A stretch of DNA of 64,000 nt, from positions 203,131 through 267,130 of the forward strand of contig JAEKNQ010000019.1 of NCBI GenBank assembly GCA_016464825.1, in the 5' to 3' direction. The notes under the pieces are model-generated. The model searched no databases. It was not told where the DNA came from and worked only from the letters and a program-made list of their open reading frames with translations. Source of the stretch: Candidatus Dormiibacter inghamiae (GTDB taxonomy: Bacteria > Chloroflexota > Dormibacteria > Dormibacterales > Dormibacteraceae). This document shows positions 34,614 to 42,564 of the stretch, piece by piece (the first letter of the stretch is position 1; the number at the start of each line of letters is the position of its first letter). A program made the position numbers and the translations under genes.

Positions 34614-34726
34614 TCCGGCTCGAACTCTACCCAGCCAGCCGTTTGGTAGCCTGAGGATTCAGCGCCGGACGTCGACGCACTCGCACTTGCGCCCCGCCCT
34701 TGCTAGGGCGCCCGACTGCCCCAAGA

Positions 34727-36238
34727 ATGAACAATCACAACTCTTTCAGGCACGCCGTCGTCATGGGGGCGGGTCCCGCCGGGCTCACGACTGCGTATGA
34801 GCTGAGCAAGCACGGCATTGGCGCAACGGTTCTGGAGAAGGATCCCGAGTACGTGGGCGGCATCGCGCGCACCGCTCAGCACAACGGCTATCGCTTCGAC
34901 ATCGGCGGCCATCGCTTCTTCTCCAAGAATCTGGAGGTCGAGGACCTCTGGACCGAGATCCTGGGCGACGAGATGCTGACCTGCAACCGCCTCTCGAGGA
35001 TCTACTACCGAGGCAAGTACTTCGACTATCCGCTGAAGGCAACCAACGCCCTGCTGAGTCTGGGACCGGTCGAGACAGTGCGCTGCATGGCCAGCTACGC
35101 CTGGGCCAAGCTGACTCCTGTCAGAGAGCCGCGCAACCTGGAGGACTGGGTCCGAAACCAGTTCGGCGAGCGGCTGTTCCAAATCTTTTTCAAGACCTAT
35201 ACGGAGAAGGTGTGGGGCATCTCGACCAGCGAACTCTCCGCCGACTGGGCGGCCCAGCGAATCAAGGGTCTAGATTTGACTCAGGTCTTGAAGAACGCGC
35301 TGCTCCCGCCGCGCGAGCTGAAGGAGCGAGGCGAGGTCATCAAGACGCTGATCGACGAGTTCCGCTATCCGCGCTTCGGGCCGGGCCAGCTCTGGGAAAC
35401 CGTGCGGGACCTCATGGCAGAGAGGGGCCAGCCGGTTCAGATGGGTCAAACCGTCGAGCGCATCCGGCACGAGAACGGACGGGTCGTCAGCGTGGAGGTG
35501 CGGGACCAAGCCGGCAGCGTCCGGCAGGTCAGGGGCAGCGACTTCGTCTCCTCGCTCCCGGTCCGCGAGCTGGTGCTGAAGCTCGACCCGGCGCCGCCGC
35601 GGGCGGTGCTGGCGGCCGCGCGCTCACTTTCCTATCGGGACTTCTTGTCTGTGGTGCTCATGATCCGGCGCCGGGAGCTCTTCCCCGACAACTGGATCTA
35701 CATTCACGAGCCAGGTGTTCAGGTCGGCAGGATCCAGAACTTCAAGAACTGGAGCCGCTGGATGGTGCCCGATGAGGAGACCACCTGCTTGGGATTGGAG
35801 TACTTCTGCTTCGAGGACGATCAGCTCTGGAAAAGCACCGATGAGGAGTTGATAGCGCTCGGCACCCGAGAAGTCGTCCAGCTAGGCATGTGCGAGCGGG
35901 CCGAGATCTTCGACGGCGCCGTCGTACGGCAGCGGAAGGCCTATCCCGTCTACGACGACGTCTACCTGGACCACCTGGGGACCATCCGGCAGTGGCTTGA
36001 CGCCAACGTGCCCAACCTGCACCTCTGCGGCCGCAACGGCATGCACAAGTACAACAATCAGGATCACTCAATGCTCACCGCGCTCCTGGTCGCCCGGAAC
36101 ATCGCAGGAGTGACCAAGCTCGATCCGTGGAAGGTGAACGCCGACGCCGAGTACCACGAGGAGGTGCGCGACGGCGAACAGGACCTCTCGGGCCGGCAGA
36201 TGCCCAGCCGGGTCAGGGAAGAGGAACCGGTCGCCTAG
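34727..36238 (+). CDS. FAD/NAD-binding oxidoreductase, UDP-galactopyranose mutase-like
   Basis: A 503-residue flavoprotein. The dinucleotide fold VVMGAGPAGLTTAYELSKHG starts near residue 9, the acidic VLEKD follows, and GIARTAQHNGYRFDIGGHRFF is the conserved FAD-contact segment of the UDP-galactopyranose mutase/protoporphyrinogen-oxidase-like group. FKTYTEKVWGIS and the C-terminal GRNGMHKYNNQDHSM also fit relatives found in glycan loci. It could be a sugar-nucleotide mutase or an amine-oxidase-like desaturase; motifs do not decide. I chose ATG 34727; a TTG at 34700 would add 9 residues. Two hairpins follow the stop. Confidence 0.83.
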   Translation: MNNHNSFRHAVVMGAGPAGLTTAYELSKHGIGATVLEKDPEYVGGIARTAQHNGYRFDIGGHRFFSKNLEVEDLWTEILGDEMLTCNRLSRIYYRGKYFDYPLKATNALLSLGPVETVRCMASYAWAKLTPVREPRNLEDWVRNQFGERLFQIFFKTYTEKVWGISTSELSADWAAQRIKGLDLTQVLKNALLPPRELKERGEVIKTLIDEFRYPRFGPGQLWETVRDLMAERGQPVQMGQTVERIRHENGRVVSVEVRDQAGSVRQVRGSDFVSSLPVRELVLKLDPAPPRAVLAAARSLSYRDFLSVVLMIRRRELFPDNWIYIHEPGVQVGRIQNFKNWSRWMVPDEETTCLGLEYFCFEDDQLWKSTDEELIALGTREVVQLGMCERAEIFDGAVVRQRKAYPVYDDVYLDHLGTIRQWLDANVPNLHLCGRNGMHKYNNQDHSMLTALLVARNIAGVTKLDPWKVNADAEYHEEVRDGEQDLSGRQMPSRVREEEPVA

Positions 36239-36322
36239 CGGCGGCAGCCACGCCGGCAGGCGCGGGAGAGCGAGCCGGCGCGGGAGAGCGGGCCGGCGCA
36301 GGCGGCCGCAGTGGTCGTTTTT

Positions 36323-36371
36323 CTTCCCCTCCCCCGTCGCACGGGGAAGCCCCCCGGCAGCGGCCGAGGGG
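36323..36371. terminator. Two hairpins between convergent genes
   Basis: The first hairpin, 36323-36349, pairs CTTCCCC with GGGGAAG around a 13-base loop and is preceded on the plus strand by a T-rich run. The second, 36350-36371, pairs CCCC-CGGC with GCCG-GGGG around AGCG with one mismatch and is followed by CTCTGTTTC. Together they probably end transcription from both sides. Confidence 0.5.
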
Positions 36372-36404
36372 CTCTGTTTCAGGGTCTTGCCGACCTAGGT
36401 ACTG

Positions 36405-37007
36405 CTAACCCAAGCCTCCGGGCTGGATGCAGTTCTGGCCGGGGGTGAATACGTGGCCCTGCTCGCAGAAGGGCATGGGGGCCGGCTGCACTGGCGCATC
36501 AGCCTGCGCTGGCGCATCTGGCTGGACTGCCGGCTTGGGGGCGGGATTGTTGACGGCCGGCTTCGGGGCGGGGTTGTTGACCGCCTTCGGAGCGGCCGCG
36601 GGCGCAGGTGGTGCTTGAGGCACAGGCGGCGCGTCCTTGGGCGGAGCGACGGGCGCCGGGGTCGGCGTAGGGGTAGGCGTAGGCGTGGGCGTTGGGGTTG
36701 GCGCGGGCGTCGGGGTGGGCGTGGGCGTGGGTGTCGGGGTCACGCAGTGCGCCGCAGTCGTGTCATAGGGCGCGCTGAAGTCAGAGGCAAAAAAGATCGA
36801 TCCCTTGCTACCGGACGGAACCGTGACCGACTTCTCGGCTACGAACGCGCCGGTTGACGTGGACACAACGGCGGTCACTTTGACCGAGCTTGGCGGAACA
36901 CACGCGTAGGTAACGCGCGCAGTGTCGCCGCTCCATGCCAGTGCGGCTGTGACGGACAGCAAGAGCAGTGCAGACACTGCTGCTGCCGCCATGAGGACTC
37001 GTTTCAT
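36405..37007 (-). CDS. Secreted Pro/Thr-rich protein
   Basis: A 200-residue exported protein with signal peptide (core LMAAAAVSALLLLSVTAALA). The mature N-terminus, about 24-95, is a small beta-type domain (VTYACVPPSSVKVTAVVSTS) with two cysteines. Then comes a low-complexity stretch of Thr-Pro dipeptides and Ala-Pro, including two copies of AVNNPAPKPAV. The C-terminus ends PFCEQGHVFTPGQNC with two cysteines. The linker type suggests wall spanning or a stalk. I chose ATG 37007 for its AGGAG site and signal peptide, against a longer frame from 37064. Upstream is a structured leader of about 200 bases. Not a family I recognise. Confidence 0.8.
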   Translation of the reverse strand: MKRVLMAAAAVSALLLLSVTAALAWSGDTARVTYACVPPSSVKVTAVVSTSTGAFVAEKSVTVPSGSKGSIFFASDFSAPYDTTAAHCVTPTPTPTPTPTPAPTPTPTPTPTPTPTPAPVAPPKDAPPVPQAPPAPAAAPKAVNNPAPKPAVNNPAPKPAVQPDAPAQADAPVQPAPMPFCEQGHVFTPGQNCIQPGGLG

Positions 37008-37204
37008 TGGGGTTTCTCCTACTGAGGCCAATGGCCTCTTGATGCTCCACGACGTTTCTTCCATCCGCGAGGGGCGGATGCGTCGTGGAGGTCGGGTTTC
37101 TCACCCTTGATCCCCCCTGGTCGTCTGCCGTCACACCCTTTGGATTTCCGAGCGCTTCGGTAGGTGCCTGGCTTATTGAGCCCCAGCCGTGCACTGCGGG
37201 GGCC
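37008..37204 (-). ncRNA. Structured 5' leader, candidate cis-regulatory RNA
   Basis: On the reverse strand, between a likely promoter and the secreted-protein start, the transcript can form several hairpins. The largest pairs 37045-37054 with 37081-37090 (10 perfect pairs, CTCCACGACG with CGTCGTGGAG) and encloses a second perfect 7-bp stem, 37062-37068 with 37074-37080 (CATCCGC/GCGGATG). A 6-bp stem GAGGCC-AAT-GGCCTC sits at 37024-37038, just before the ribosome site. Smaller stems occur at 37093-37105 (GGGT/ACCC) and near 37148-37160. I could not match it to a riboswitch class with confidence; c-di-AMP (ydaO) leaders precede similar exported wall proteins in other Gram-positives, but the core sequence does not clearly fit. 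Confidence 0.5.
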
Positions 37205-37211
37205 CGGTAAA

Positions 37212-37241
37212 ACCGTACCACAACCGGCCAGATGATGTCAA
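37212..37241 (-). promoter_or_regulatory. Promoter of the secreted Pro/Thr-rich protein gene
   Basis: Reading the reverse strand, TTGACA (37241-37236) is followed by an 18-base spacer and TACGGT (37217-37212), a consensus -35 with a partial -10. Transcription would start near 37204, giving a leader of about 200 bases. Confidence 0.5.
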
Positions 37242-37342
37242 TAAGCCGGAAACGGCCTCAAACTGCTTGGGATTACCAGGGGTGGATGCCCCAGAAGGCC
37301 GGGCGCTGAAGCGTCGAGCCGGACCGTAAGCGAAAGCCGACG

Positions 37343-37369
37343 TTAGCACTCGTAAGCTAGGAGTGCCAA
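37343..37369. promoter_or_regulatory. CIRCE operator of hrcA
   Basis: TTAGCACTC-N9-GAGTGCCAA matches the CIRCE consensus TTAGCACTC-N9-GAGTGCTAA with one mismatch. It ends 3 bases before the hrcA ATG, so its right arm (GGAGTG) doubles as the ribosome site. HrcA binding here would autoregulate the hrcA-grpE-dnaJ locus at both DNA and, through the dyad in the mRNA, possibly translation level. Confidence 0.93.
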
Positions 37370-37372
37370 GCG

Positions 37373-38389
37373 ATGCAGTCACGAAAGCAGGAGATCCTGA
37401 AGGCAGTCGTCCGCGAGTTCACTGTCACGGCGAGTCCAGTTGCCTCGCAGGCGCTGGTCAGCCGGCACTTCCTGAACCTGTCGTCCGCCACTGTGCGCAG
37501 TGAGCTCTCCGGCCTGGTCGACCTCGGCTACTTGATCCAGCCGCACACCTCCGCAGGGCGGATTCCCACCGATCGCGGCTACCGCTATTTCGTGGACTTC
37601 CTGATGGAGGCGGAGCCGGCTCCGCCAGCGGTGGAGGCCTATATCGAGGCGGAGTTCCGCTCCACTCCACCCGATCCCCAGAGCGTTGTCGAGAAGGTGG
37701 CCACGATCGCCGCCACCGTGACCCGCAACGCTTCTGTGGTGACCGGCCCCCAGGGCGGTTTGGTGAGGGTCAAGCACCTGGACCTCGTGTCCCTGGAGCC
37801 GGAGGACGTGCTGGTGGTCCTGGTGGCGGAGGGCAACCTGATCCGGCAGCAGGTGGTGCGTGTGAGCTCTCCCATCCGGCAGCAGGAGCTGACGCGGCTC
37901 TCCTCCCGTCTCAACCGCGAGCTGGCGGGCAGGGATCGGGATGAGCTGGAGCTGCGCCTGAACCGGCTTGGTGAGGGAGTGGAGAAGGAGCTTCTAGGAA
38001 GTTTGGTCGAAGCTCTTTCACTCTTCGAGAGCCGAGGCGGGGGCATGGTGGTCCACGACGGCGTGCGCAATCTGTTGAAGCAGCCGGAGTTTGCTGAGTC
38101 GAGCCGTCTGCACGAGGTGCTGGAGGTGTTGGAGGAGACCCGCTACCTGGTGGCGCTGCTCCAGGAGCTGGCAGCCAACGCCGACCTGCAGATAGTCATC
38201 GGCTCTGAGAACCGCACCCAGCAGCTGCGCTCTTGTGCCGTGGTCCTGACCACCTGGGGGCCGTCGCGGCGGGTGCAGGGAGTGCTGGGCGTCGTCGGTC
38301 CCACCCGGCTGGACTACGGTGCGACTGTCGGCCGCCTGCAGGCGATCGCTCGGCAGGCTGGCGCCCGCCTCGCTGAAGCCTACGCCTGA
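37373..38389 (+). CDS. hrcA: Heat-inducible transcription repressor HrcA
   Basis: A 338-residue repressor that binds CIRCE and is kept active by GroEL. The N-terminal winged helix contains TASPVASQALVSRHFLNLSSATVRSEL and the wing segment GYLIQPHTSAGRIPTDRGYRYF, both hallmarks of HrcA. The dimerisation and GAF-like part follows, ending GVLGVVGPTRLDYGATVGRLQAIA. Length is normal. A near-perfect CIRCE lies immediately upstream and contains the ribosome site. It leads grpE and dnaJ on the same strand. Confidence 0.97.
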   Translation: MQSRKQEILKAVVREFTVTASPVASQALVSRHFLNLSSATVRSELSGLVDLGYLIQPHTSAGRIPTDRGYRYFVDFLMEAEPAPPAVEAYIEAEFRSTPPDPQSVVEKVATIAATVTRNASVVTGPQGGLVRVKHLDLVSLEPEDVLVVLVAEGNLIRQQVVRVSSPIRQQELTRLSSRLNRELAGRDRDELELRLNRLGEGVEKELLGSLVEALSLFESRGGGMVVHDGVRNLLKQPEFAESSRLHEVLEVLEETRYLVALLQELAANADLQIVIGSENRTQQLRSCAVVLTTWGPSRRVQGVLGVVGPTRLDYGATVGRLQAIARQAGARLAEAYA

Positions 38390-38508
38390 GCCGTAGGCAC
38401 GGAAGTTGGGGGCGATCTGGGCCTGAGCCGATCGACGGTTGGTGCCGTGAAGTTTGTCCGGCCTCCCCGCTGAGGTATCAATGCCAGAGACATGCAGGAG
38501 ATGAACAG

Positions 38509-39033
38509 TTGATCGAGGACGAGGGCGGCGCGCCGACGGGCGAGCAGGCGCCTACCGCCACCCAGGAGAAGGAAGCCGAACAGGAGGCTCTTGCCTCACT
38601 GCAGGAGGAGCTCGAGGAGCTGCGCTCCCGCCACCTGCGTCTGGCAGCTGACTTCGAGAACTACAAGAAGCGGGCGCGGCAGGAGCAGGAGGACGCCTAC
38701 CGCTACGCGGGGGCGTTGCTGGCGGAGCGTGTCCTGCCCGTACTGGACGACGCTCAACTGGCCTTGGAGCACGCGCCGGCGCGCGTCGACAAGACCTGGC
38801 TCAAAGGCGTGCAGCTGACGTTTCAAAAACTGGAGGAGGCTCTGGCCGCGGCGGGGGTGGAGGCTGTGCCCGCGCTGGCGACGAAGTTCGACCCCAAGCT
38901 CCATGAGGCGATCGGCACTGTCGAGTCGGACGAGCATCCGGAGGACACGGTGGTCATGGAGCTGAGGCGCGGTTACCGGATGCACGACAAGGTCCTGAGA
39001 CCCGCGCTGGTCAAGGTCTCCCGGAAGGGCTAG
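38509..39033 (+). CDS. grpE: Nucleotide exchange factor GrpE
   Basis: A 174-residue DnaK cochaperone that speeds ADP release. The N-terminal half is a long acidic coiled coil (EKEAEQEALASLQEELEELR), then LAADFENYKKRARQE, and the beta-wing domain carries KFDPKLHEAIGTVES and VVMELRRGYRMHDKVLRPALVKVS, the GrpE signature. Start is TTG 38509, eight bases after GCAGGAG; an ATG 8 bases upstream is out of frame and stops at once. It is separated from hrcA by 119 bases and from dnaJ by 90. dnaK, often between grpE and dnaJ, is absent here. Confidence 0.95.
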   Translation: MIEDEGGAPTGEQAPTATQEKEAEQEALASLQEELEELRSRHLRLAADFENYKKRARQEQEDAYRYAGALLAERVLPVLDDAQLALEHAPARVDKTWLKGVQLTFQKLEEALAAAGVEAVPALATKFDPKLHEAIGTVESDEHPEDTVVMELRRGYRMHDKVLRPALVKVSRKG

Positions 39034-39123
39034 TGGCCAGCAGCGCCCCACTCGGCATTCGCAGCCGCCTGCCAGCGAAACTCTCGGGCGGCCGGGCTGG
39101 GCCCACATTCGTGGGGGTCTAGC

Positions 39124-40230
39124 GTGGCTGTCAAGCGGGACTACTACGAGGTGCTCGGCGTCAGCCGGCAAGCGTCGAGCGACGAGCTGCGGCGCTCATT
39201 CCGCAAGCTGGCCATGGAATACCATCCCGACCGGAACAACGGCGATCCGAATGCCTCCGAGCGCTTCAAGGAGTGCAGCGAGGCGTACGGCGTTCTCTCG
39301 GATCCGGAGAAGCGGCGCAGCTACGACATGTTCGGCCACGCCGGCGTCGGCGCGGGCGCGGCGCAGGACTTCGGCGACTTCGGTTTCGGTGACATCTTCA
39401 ACACCTTCTTTGGTGGCGGCGGCCGGCCCCGCCGGAGGAGCACGCGCGGCAACGACCTTCGTCACGACCTCACGATCGACTTCGAAGAGACCTACCGAGG
39501 CGTGGAGCGGGAGATCGACGTGGGCCGCCAGGCCGTCTGCTCGGTCTGTGCCGGCTCGGGCGCCGCCCCGGGCACCTCCAGCGTGACCTGCGGCACCTGC
39601 GCCGGAGCCGGTCAGGTTCGCCGGCAAGCGCAGTCCATTTTCGGGACGGTCGTCAACATAGTGACCTGCCCCACCTGCGGCGGCGAGGGGCGGGTGGTGA
39701 AGCAGCCCTGCGCCCGGTGCCACGGCCAGGGCCGGACGGAGGAGCGCAAGCGACTCAGAGTGCGGATTCCCGCCGGCGTGGACACCGATTCGCAGATCCG
39801 GCTGACCGGAGAAGGCGAGGTGGGGTTGAGAGGTGGGCCGCCCGGTGACCTCTACGTCGTGATCCGAGTCCGTGCCCACCAGCACCTCCGCCGGCAGGAT
39901 GATGACGTCGTTTACGAACTGCACGTCAACGTGGTCCAGGCAGCGCTGGGGGATCGGATCGAGGTGCCTTCGCTGGACGGTCCGGTGGAACTGGTGCTCC
40001 CGCCGGGCACGCAGTACGGACAGACCTTCAGGCTCCCCGGTCGGGGGCTGCCGAACGTGCGCAGCGGGCGCCGGGGCCAGCAGTTCGTGGTGGTTCAGGT
40101 GGTGGTCCCCAAGGACTACTCGCCCGAGCAGAAGGCGCTCCTCCGCAGGGTCGGAGGGCTGACCGGTAAGCCGCAGAAGGTCTCCAAGGGCTTCTTCGAG
40201 AAACTCCGGGACGTCATCAACATCGATTAG
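39124..40230 (+). CDS. dnaJ: Chaperone protein DnaJ
   Basis: A 368-residue class A J-domain protein that delivers substrates to DnaK and stimulates its ATPase. The J domain at 1-70 keeps HPD in YHPDRN; a Gly/Phe region (FGDFGFGDIFNTFFGGGG) follows. Four zinc-finger repeats lie at about 139-201: CSVCAGSG, CGTCAGAG, CPTCGGEG and CARCHGQG. Two C-terminal beta domains complete the protein. Start GTG 39124. All expected parts are intact. Third gene of the CIRCE-headed locus. Confidence 0.96.
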   Translation: MAVKRDYYEVLGVSRQASSDELRRSFRKLAMEYHPDRNNGDPNASERFKECSEAYGVLSDPEKRRSYDMFGHAGVGAGAAQDFGDFGFGDIFNTFFGGGGRPRRRSTRGNDLRHDLTIDFEETYRGVEREIDVGRQAVCSVCAGSGAAPGTSSVTCGTCAGAGQVRRQAQSIFGTVVNIVTCPTCGGEGRVVKQPCARCHGQGRTEERKRLRVRIPAGVDTDSQIRLTGEGEVGLRGGPPGDLYVVIRVRAHQHLRRQDDDVVYELHVNVVQAALGDRIEVPSLDGPVELVLPPGTQYGQTFRLPGRGLPNVRSGRRGQQFVVVQVVVPKDYSPEQKALLRRVGGLTGKPQKVSKGFFEKLRDVINID

Positions 40231-40375
40231 CAGCCTGCAAGGGTCGGATCCTGAACATCGGGCCTCTACAGGCAACTAGCTGACCCATTGGGTCCCATAA
40301 GCTGGGCGGCAGCGCAGCCCGGCCGGGCTCGGTTGTAGCGCCGGTCTTAGCCGGAAATAGGAGGGAAGACCAGCC

Positions 40376-41416
40376 ATGCGGAGTTACCACTTCATAGTTC
40401 CCCCTCAGCTCCTGGAGCAGAGGGCGCTGCGCGGCTCGGCCGAGGAACGGGAGATCGCGCTGGCCACCCTCTCGATCGATCATTCAATCCGCGCCGGTCG
40501 CATCCAGAACACGCTGCTCGCCGGCTCAGCGCAGCGGCTGCAGCTCGCAGTCAGGAGGGGCGCCGGCCGGCCCGACCGAACCGTCTTCGACGCCAAGCAC
40601 CGCCTGGACACTCATGCCACCAGCGTCCTGCGGACGGAGGAAGGACAGCCCGCCGGGGATGCGGCCGCCAATCAGGCCTTCGACGGGCTGGGCGCCACCT
40701 ACGGCTTCTACTGGGATGTCTTCCGGCGAGATTCGATCGACAACGCCGCCCTGCCCCTGCTGGGTGAGGTGCACTTCGGTGAGCGCTACGACAACGCGTT
40801 CTGGGACGGCGAGCGGATGATGTTCGGTGACGGCGACGGTCAGCTCTTCACGGGCTTCACGAGCGCCATCGACGTCATCGGCCACGAGCTGACGCATGGT
40901 GTGACGGAGGCCACACTGGGGTTGCGCTACCTGGGTCAACCGGGCGCGCTGAACGAATCCATCTCGGACGTGTTCGGCTCGATGGTGAAGCAGTATCAGC
41001 TCGGTCAGACCGCCGACCAGGCTGATTGGCTGATCGGGGCGGGCATCTTGGGCCCGGTCATGCAGGGCCAAGCGCTTCGCTCCATGAAAGCGCCCGGTAC
41101 CGCCTATGAGGGCGACAACCAGCCGGGCTCGATGTCGGGCTACGTCAGCACGGCCTCGGACAACGGAGGCGTCCATCTCAACTCAGGCATTCCCAACCAC
41201 GCCTTCTATCTGGCGGCAGTCGCCCTCGGCGGCCGTGCCTGGGAAAAGGCAGGCAGGATCTGGTACGAGGTGATGGTCCGCCGGGCGGTTGGCCCACAGG
41301 CCGGCTTCGTGCAGTTCGCTCAGGCCACCACAACCATGGCGGCCAGCCTGTTCGGCCTCGGCTCCGCTGAGGCGAATGCCGTGCAGGAGGCGTGGCGGGA
41401 AACGCAGGTCCTCTGA
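40376..41416 (+). CDS. Protealysin-like M4 metalloprotease
   Basis: A 346-residue zinc protease of the thermolysin family. The zinc site is GHELTHGVTE near residue 169, the third ligand lies in NESISDVFGSM, and the catalytic-histidine region is HLNSGIPNHAFYLAA near 270. There is no signal peptide; the protein begins with a short propeptide carrying VPPQLL, like the PPxLL motif of protealysin-type precursors, which are made without classical export. GGAGG lies at good distance before ATG 40376. Three bases after its stop begins an emfourin-like inhibitor gene, the same pairing known for protealysin in Serratia. Confidence 0.92.
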   Translation: MRSYHFIVPPQLLEQRALRGSAEEREIALATLSIDHSIRAGRIQNTLLAGSAQRLQLAVRRGAGRPDRTVFDAKHRLDTHATSVLRTEEGQPAGDAAANQAFDGLGATYGFYWDVFRRDSIDNAALPLLGEVHFGERYDNAFWDGERMMFGDGDGQLFTGFTSAIDVIGHELTHGVTEATLGLRYLGQPGALNESISDVFGSMVKQYQLGQTADQADWLIGAGILGPVMQGQALRSMKAPGTAYEGDNQPGSMSGYVSTASDNGGVHLNSGIPNHAFYLAAVALGGRAWEKAGRIWYEVMVRRAVGPQAGFVQFAQATTTMAASLFGLGSAEANAVQEAWRETQVL

Positions 41417-41419
41417 GCC

Positions 41420-41758
41420 TTGATCGGCCGAGAGTCGAGGGTGCGGAACAGTGATCACGGTTCGTCTGAGCCGGTGACCGAGAGCCAGGGCGGCAAGCAG
41501 CTCCGGCTCGAGCGATCAGGCGGCTTTGCGGGCCTCCTCTTGCGAGCCAGCTTCCAGTACTCGCAGCTGAGCGAGGCGGAGCGCGGGGCGGTGGAGCAGT
41601 GCTTTCAGCGCTGGCCAGGCAGCGATCCGGCCGCCGGCCAGCCTGACCGCTTCTCCTACCGCCTTGAGTTGGCCGAGCGCTCGGCATTGGTTCCGGAGGC
41701 GCACTGGCCGGAGGCTCTGAAGGCTCTGTTGACAGCCCTCCGGCCGACTGCGGGCTGA
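41420..41758 (+). CDS. Emfourin-like inhibitor of the M4 protease
   Basis: A protein of up to 112 residues. The core reads LRLERSGGFAGLLLRASF, then QLSEAERGAVEQCF and PDRFSYRLEL, which fits the emfourin family: an N-terminal beta strand with SGGFAG, a helix, then a D-x-F-x-Y strand. Emfourins inhibit M4 proteases of the protealysin type in the cytoplasm. The start is uncertain: TTG 41420, GTG 41441 or GTG 41474 all keep the frame, and the last would leave just the domain. Gene order and 3-base spacing with the protease support a coexpressed protease/inhibitor pair. Confidence 0.78.
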   Translation: MIGRESRVRNSDHGSSEPVTESQGGKQLRLERSGGFAGLLLRASFQYSQLSEAERGAVEQCFQRWPGSDPAAGQPDRFSYRLELAERSALVPEAHWPEALKALLTALRPTAG

Positions 41759-41783
41759 CCGCTCTATGGCCCGGCCCCCGAGC

Positions 41784-42545
41784 TCAGGCCGCTGCGCGAT
41801 TGAAAGAGCGAGCCGCCCCCGCTACGGCTATCAAGGCCAGCACTGCCATGATCACCACGCCCTTCGCCACACTTGCATCAGCGAGGTGGTTGTTGAAGAT
41901 CGCCCGCGCGGCGTCAACGGCGTAGGCGAGAGGGTTCGCCGCCGCGATCGCGCGCAGCCAGTTGGGCGCTAGTGACAGCGGTAGGAGTACGCCAGATAGC
42001 AGCAGGAGCGGCAGCGTAGCCGTGAAGAGCAGCGGCGCGAAGGAGTTCTCGTCTCTCAACCAAAGCGCGAGCGTGTACGACACTGAGGCCGTGAGCAGAC
42101 CGATCAGGGCGACCAGGGCGAGGACGACCACCAGTCCGAGCGGTTGGATGCTGAGTCCGAAGGGCAGCGAGAGCAGGATCAGCAGGATGGATTGGACGAG
42201 CAGAGTCAACAGGTCGCGAACGGCTCGGCCGAGCAGCAGCGCAAGGCGGCTGACCGGCGTCACCCGCAGCCGCTCGATGATGCCCTGGCGCAGCTCGGCG
42301 ATCAGCGTGAAGCCGACTCCCGACGCGCCGAAGAGGCCGAGCTGGACGAGAAGGCCTGGCACGAAGACGTTGTAGGCGCCGCCCGCGGGGAACCCCGGCG
42401 TGGCCGCTATCGATTTGAGCAGCGGCGCGAATAGCACCAGGTAGAGCAATGGCTGGACGACGCCGATTCCGATCCAGGCGGGGTTGCGCAGCAGAAGTCC
42501 GAGATAGCGCTGGAAGACCAGCCAGGTGTCGCGCAAAATCTTCAT
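41784..42545 (-). CDS. ABC-2 family drug/lipid exporter permease (DrrB-like)
   Basis: A 253-residue membrane permease with about six helices, partner of the ATPase gene just upstream. Segments typical of the DrrB/ABC-2 family are FTLIAELRQGIIERLRVTPVSR and the helix pair after ANPLAYAVDAARAIF. ATG 42545 follows GGAG and lies 19 bases after the ATPase stop. The in-frame extension to 42620 would overlap the ATPase gene and adds an untypical tail. Third gene of a padR-ATPase-permease operon, a common layout for self-regulated export of antibiotics or lipids. Confidence 0.9.
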   Translation of the reverse strand: MKILRDTWLVFQRYLGLLLRNPAWIGIGVVQPLLYLVLFAPLLKSIAATPGFPAGGAYNVFVPGLLVQLGLFGASGVGFTLIAELRQGIIERLRVTPVSRLALLLGRAVRDLLTLLVQSILLILLSLPFGLSIQPLGLVVVLALVALIGLLTASVSYTLALWLRDENSFAPLLFTATLPLLLLSGVLLPLSLAPNWLRAIAAANPLAYAVDAARAIFNNHLADASVAKGVVIMAVLALIAVAGAARSFNRAAA

Positions 42546-42564
42546 AGGTAGCTCTCCGGGTACT

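Noticed and set aside
36650..36740. Short GTGGGCGT-like tandem repeats, possible minisatellite or CRISPR-like array
   Set aside because: They are just the codons of the Thr-Pro linker in the secreted protein, without spacers or uniform repeat length.
37090..37204. Assignment of the leader to the c-di-AMP (ydaO) riboswitch class
   Set aside because: Pieces such as GAAACCCGAC look similar, but the conserved core and order of stems do not fit well enough; kept as an unclassified structured leader.
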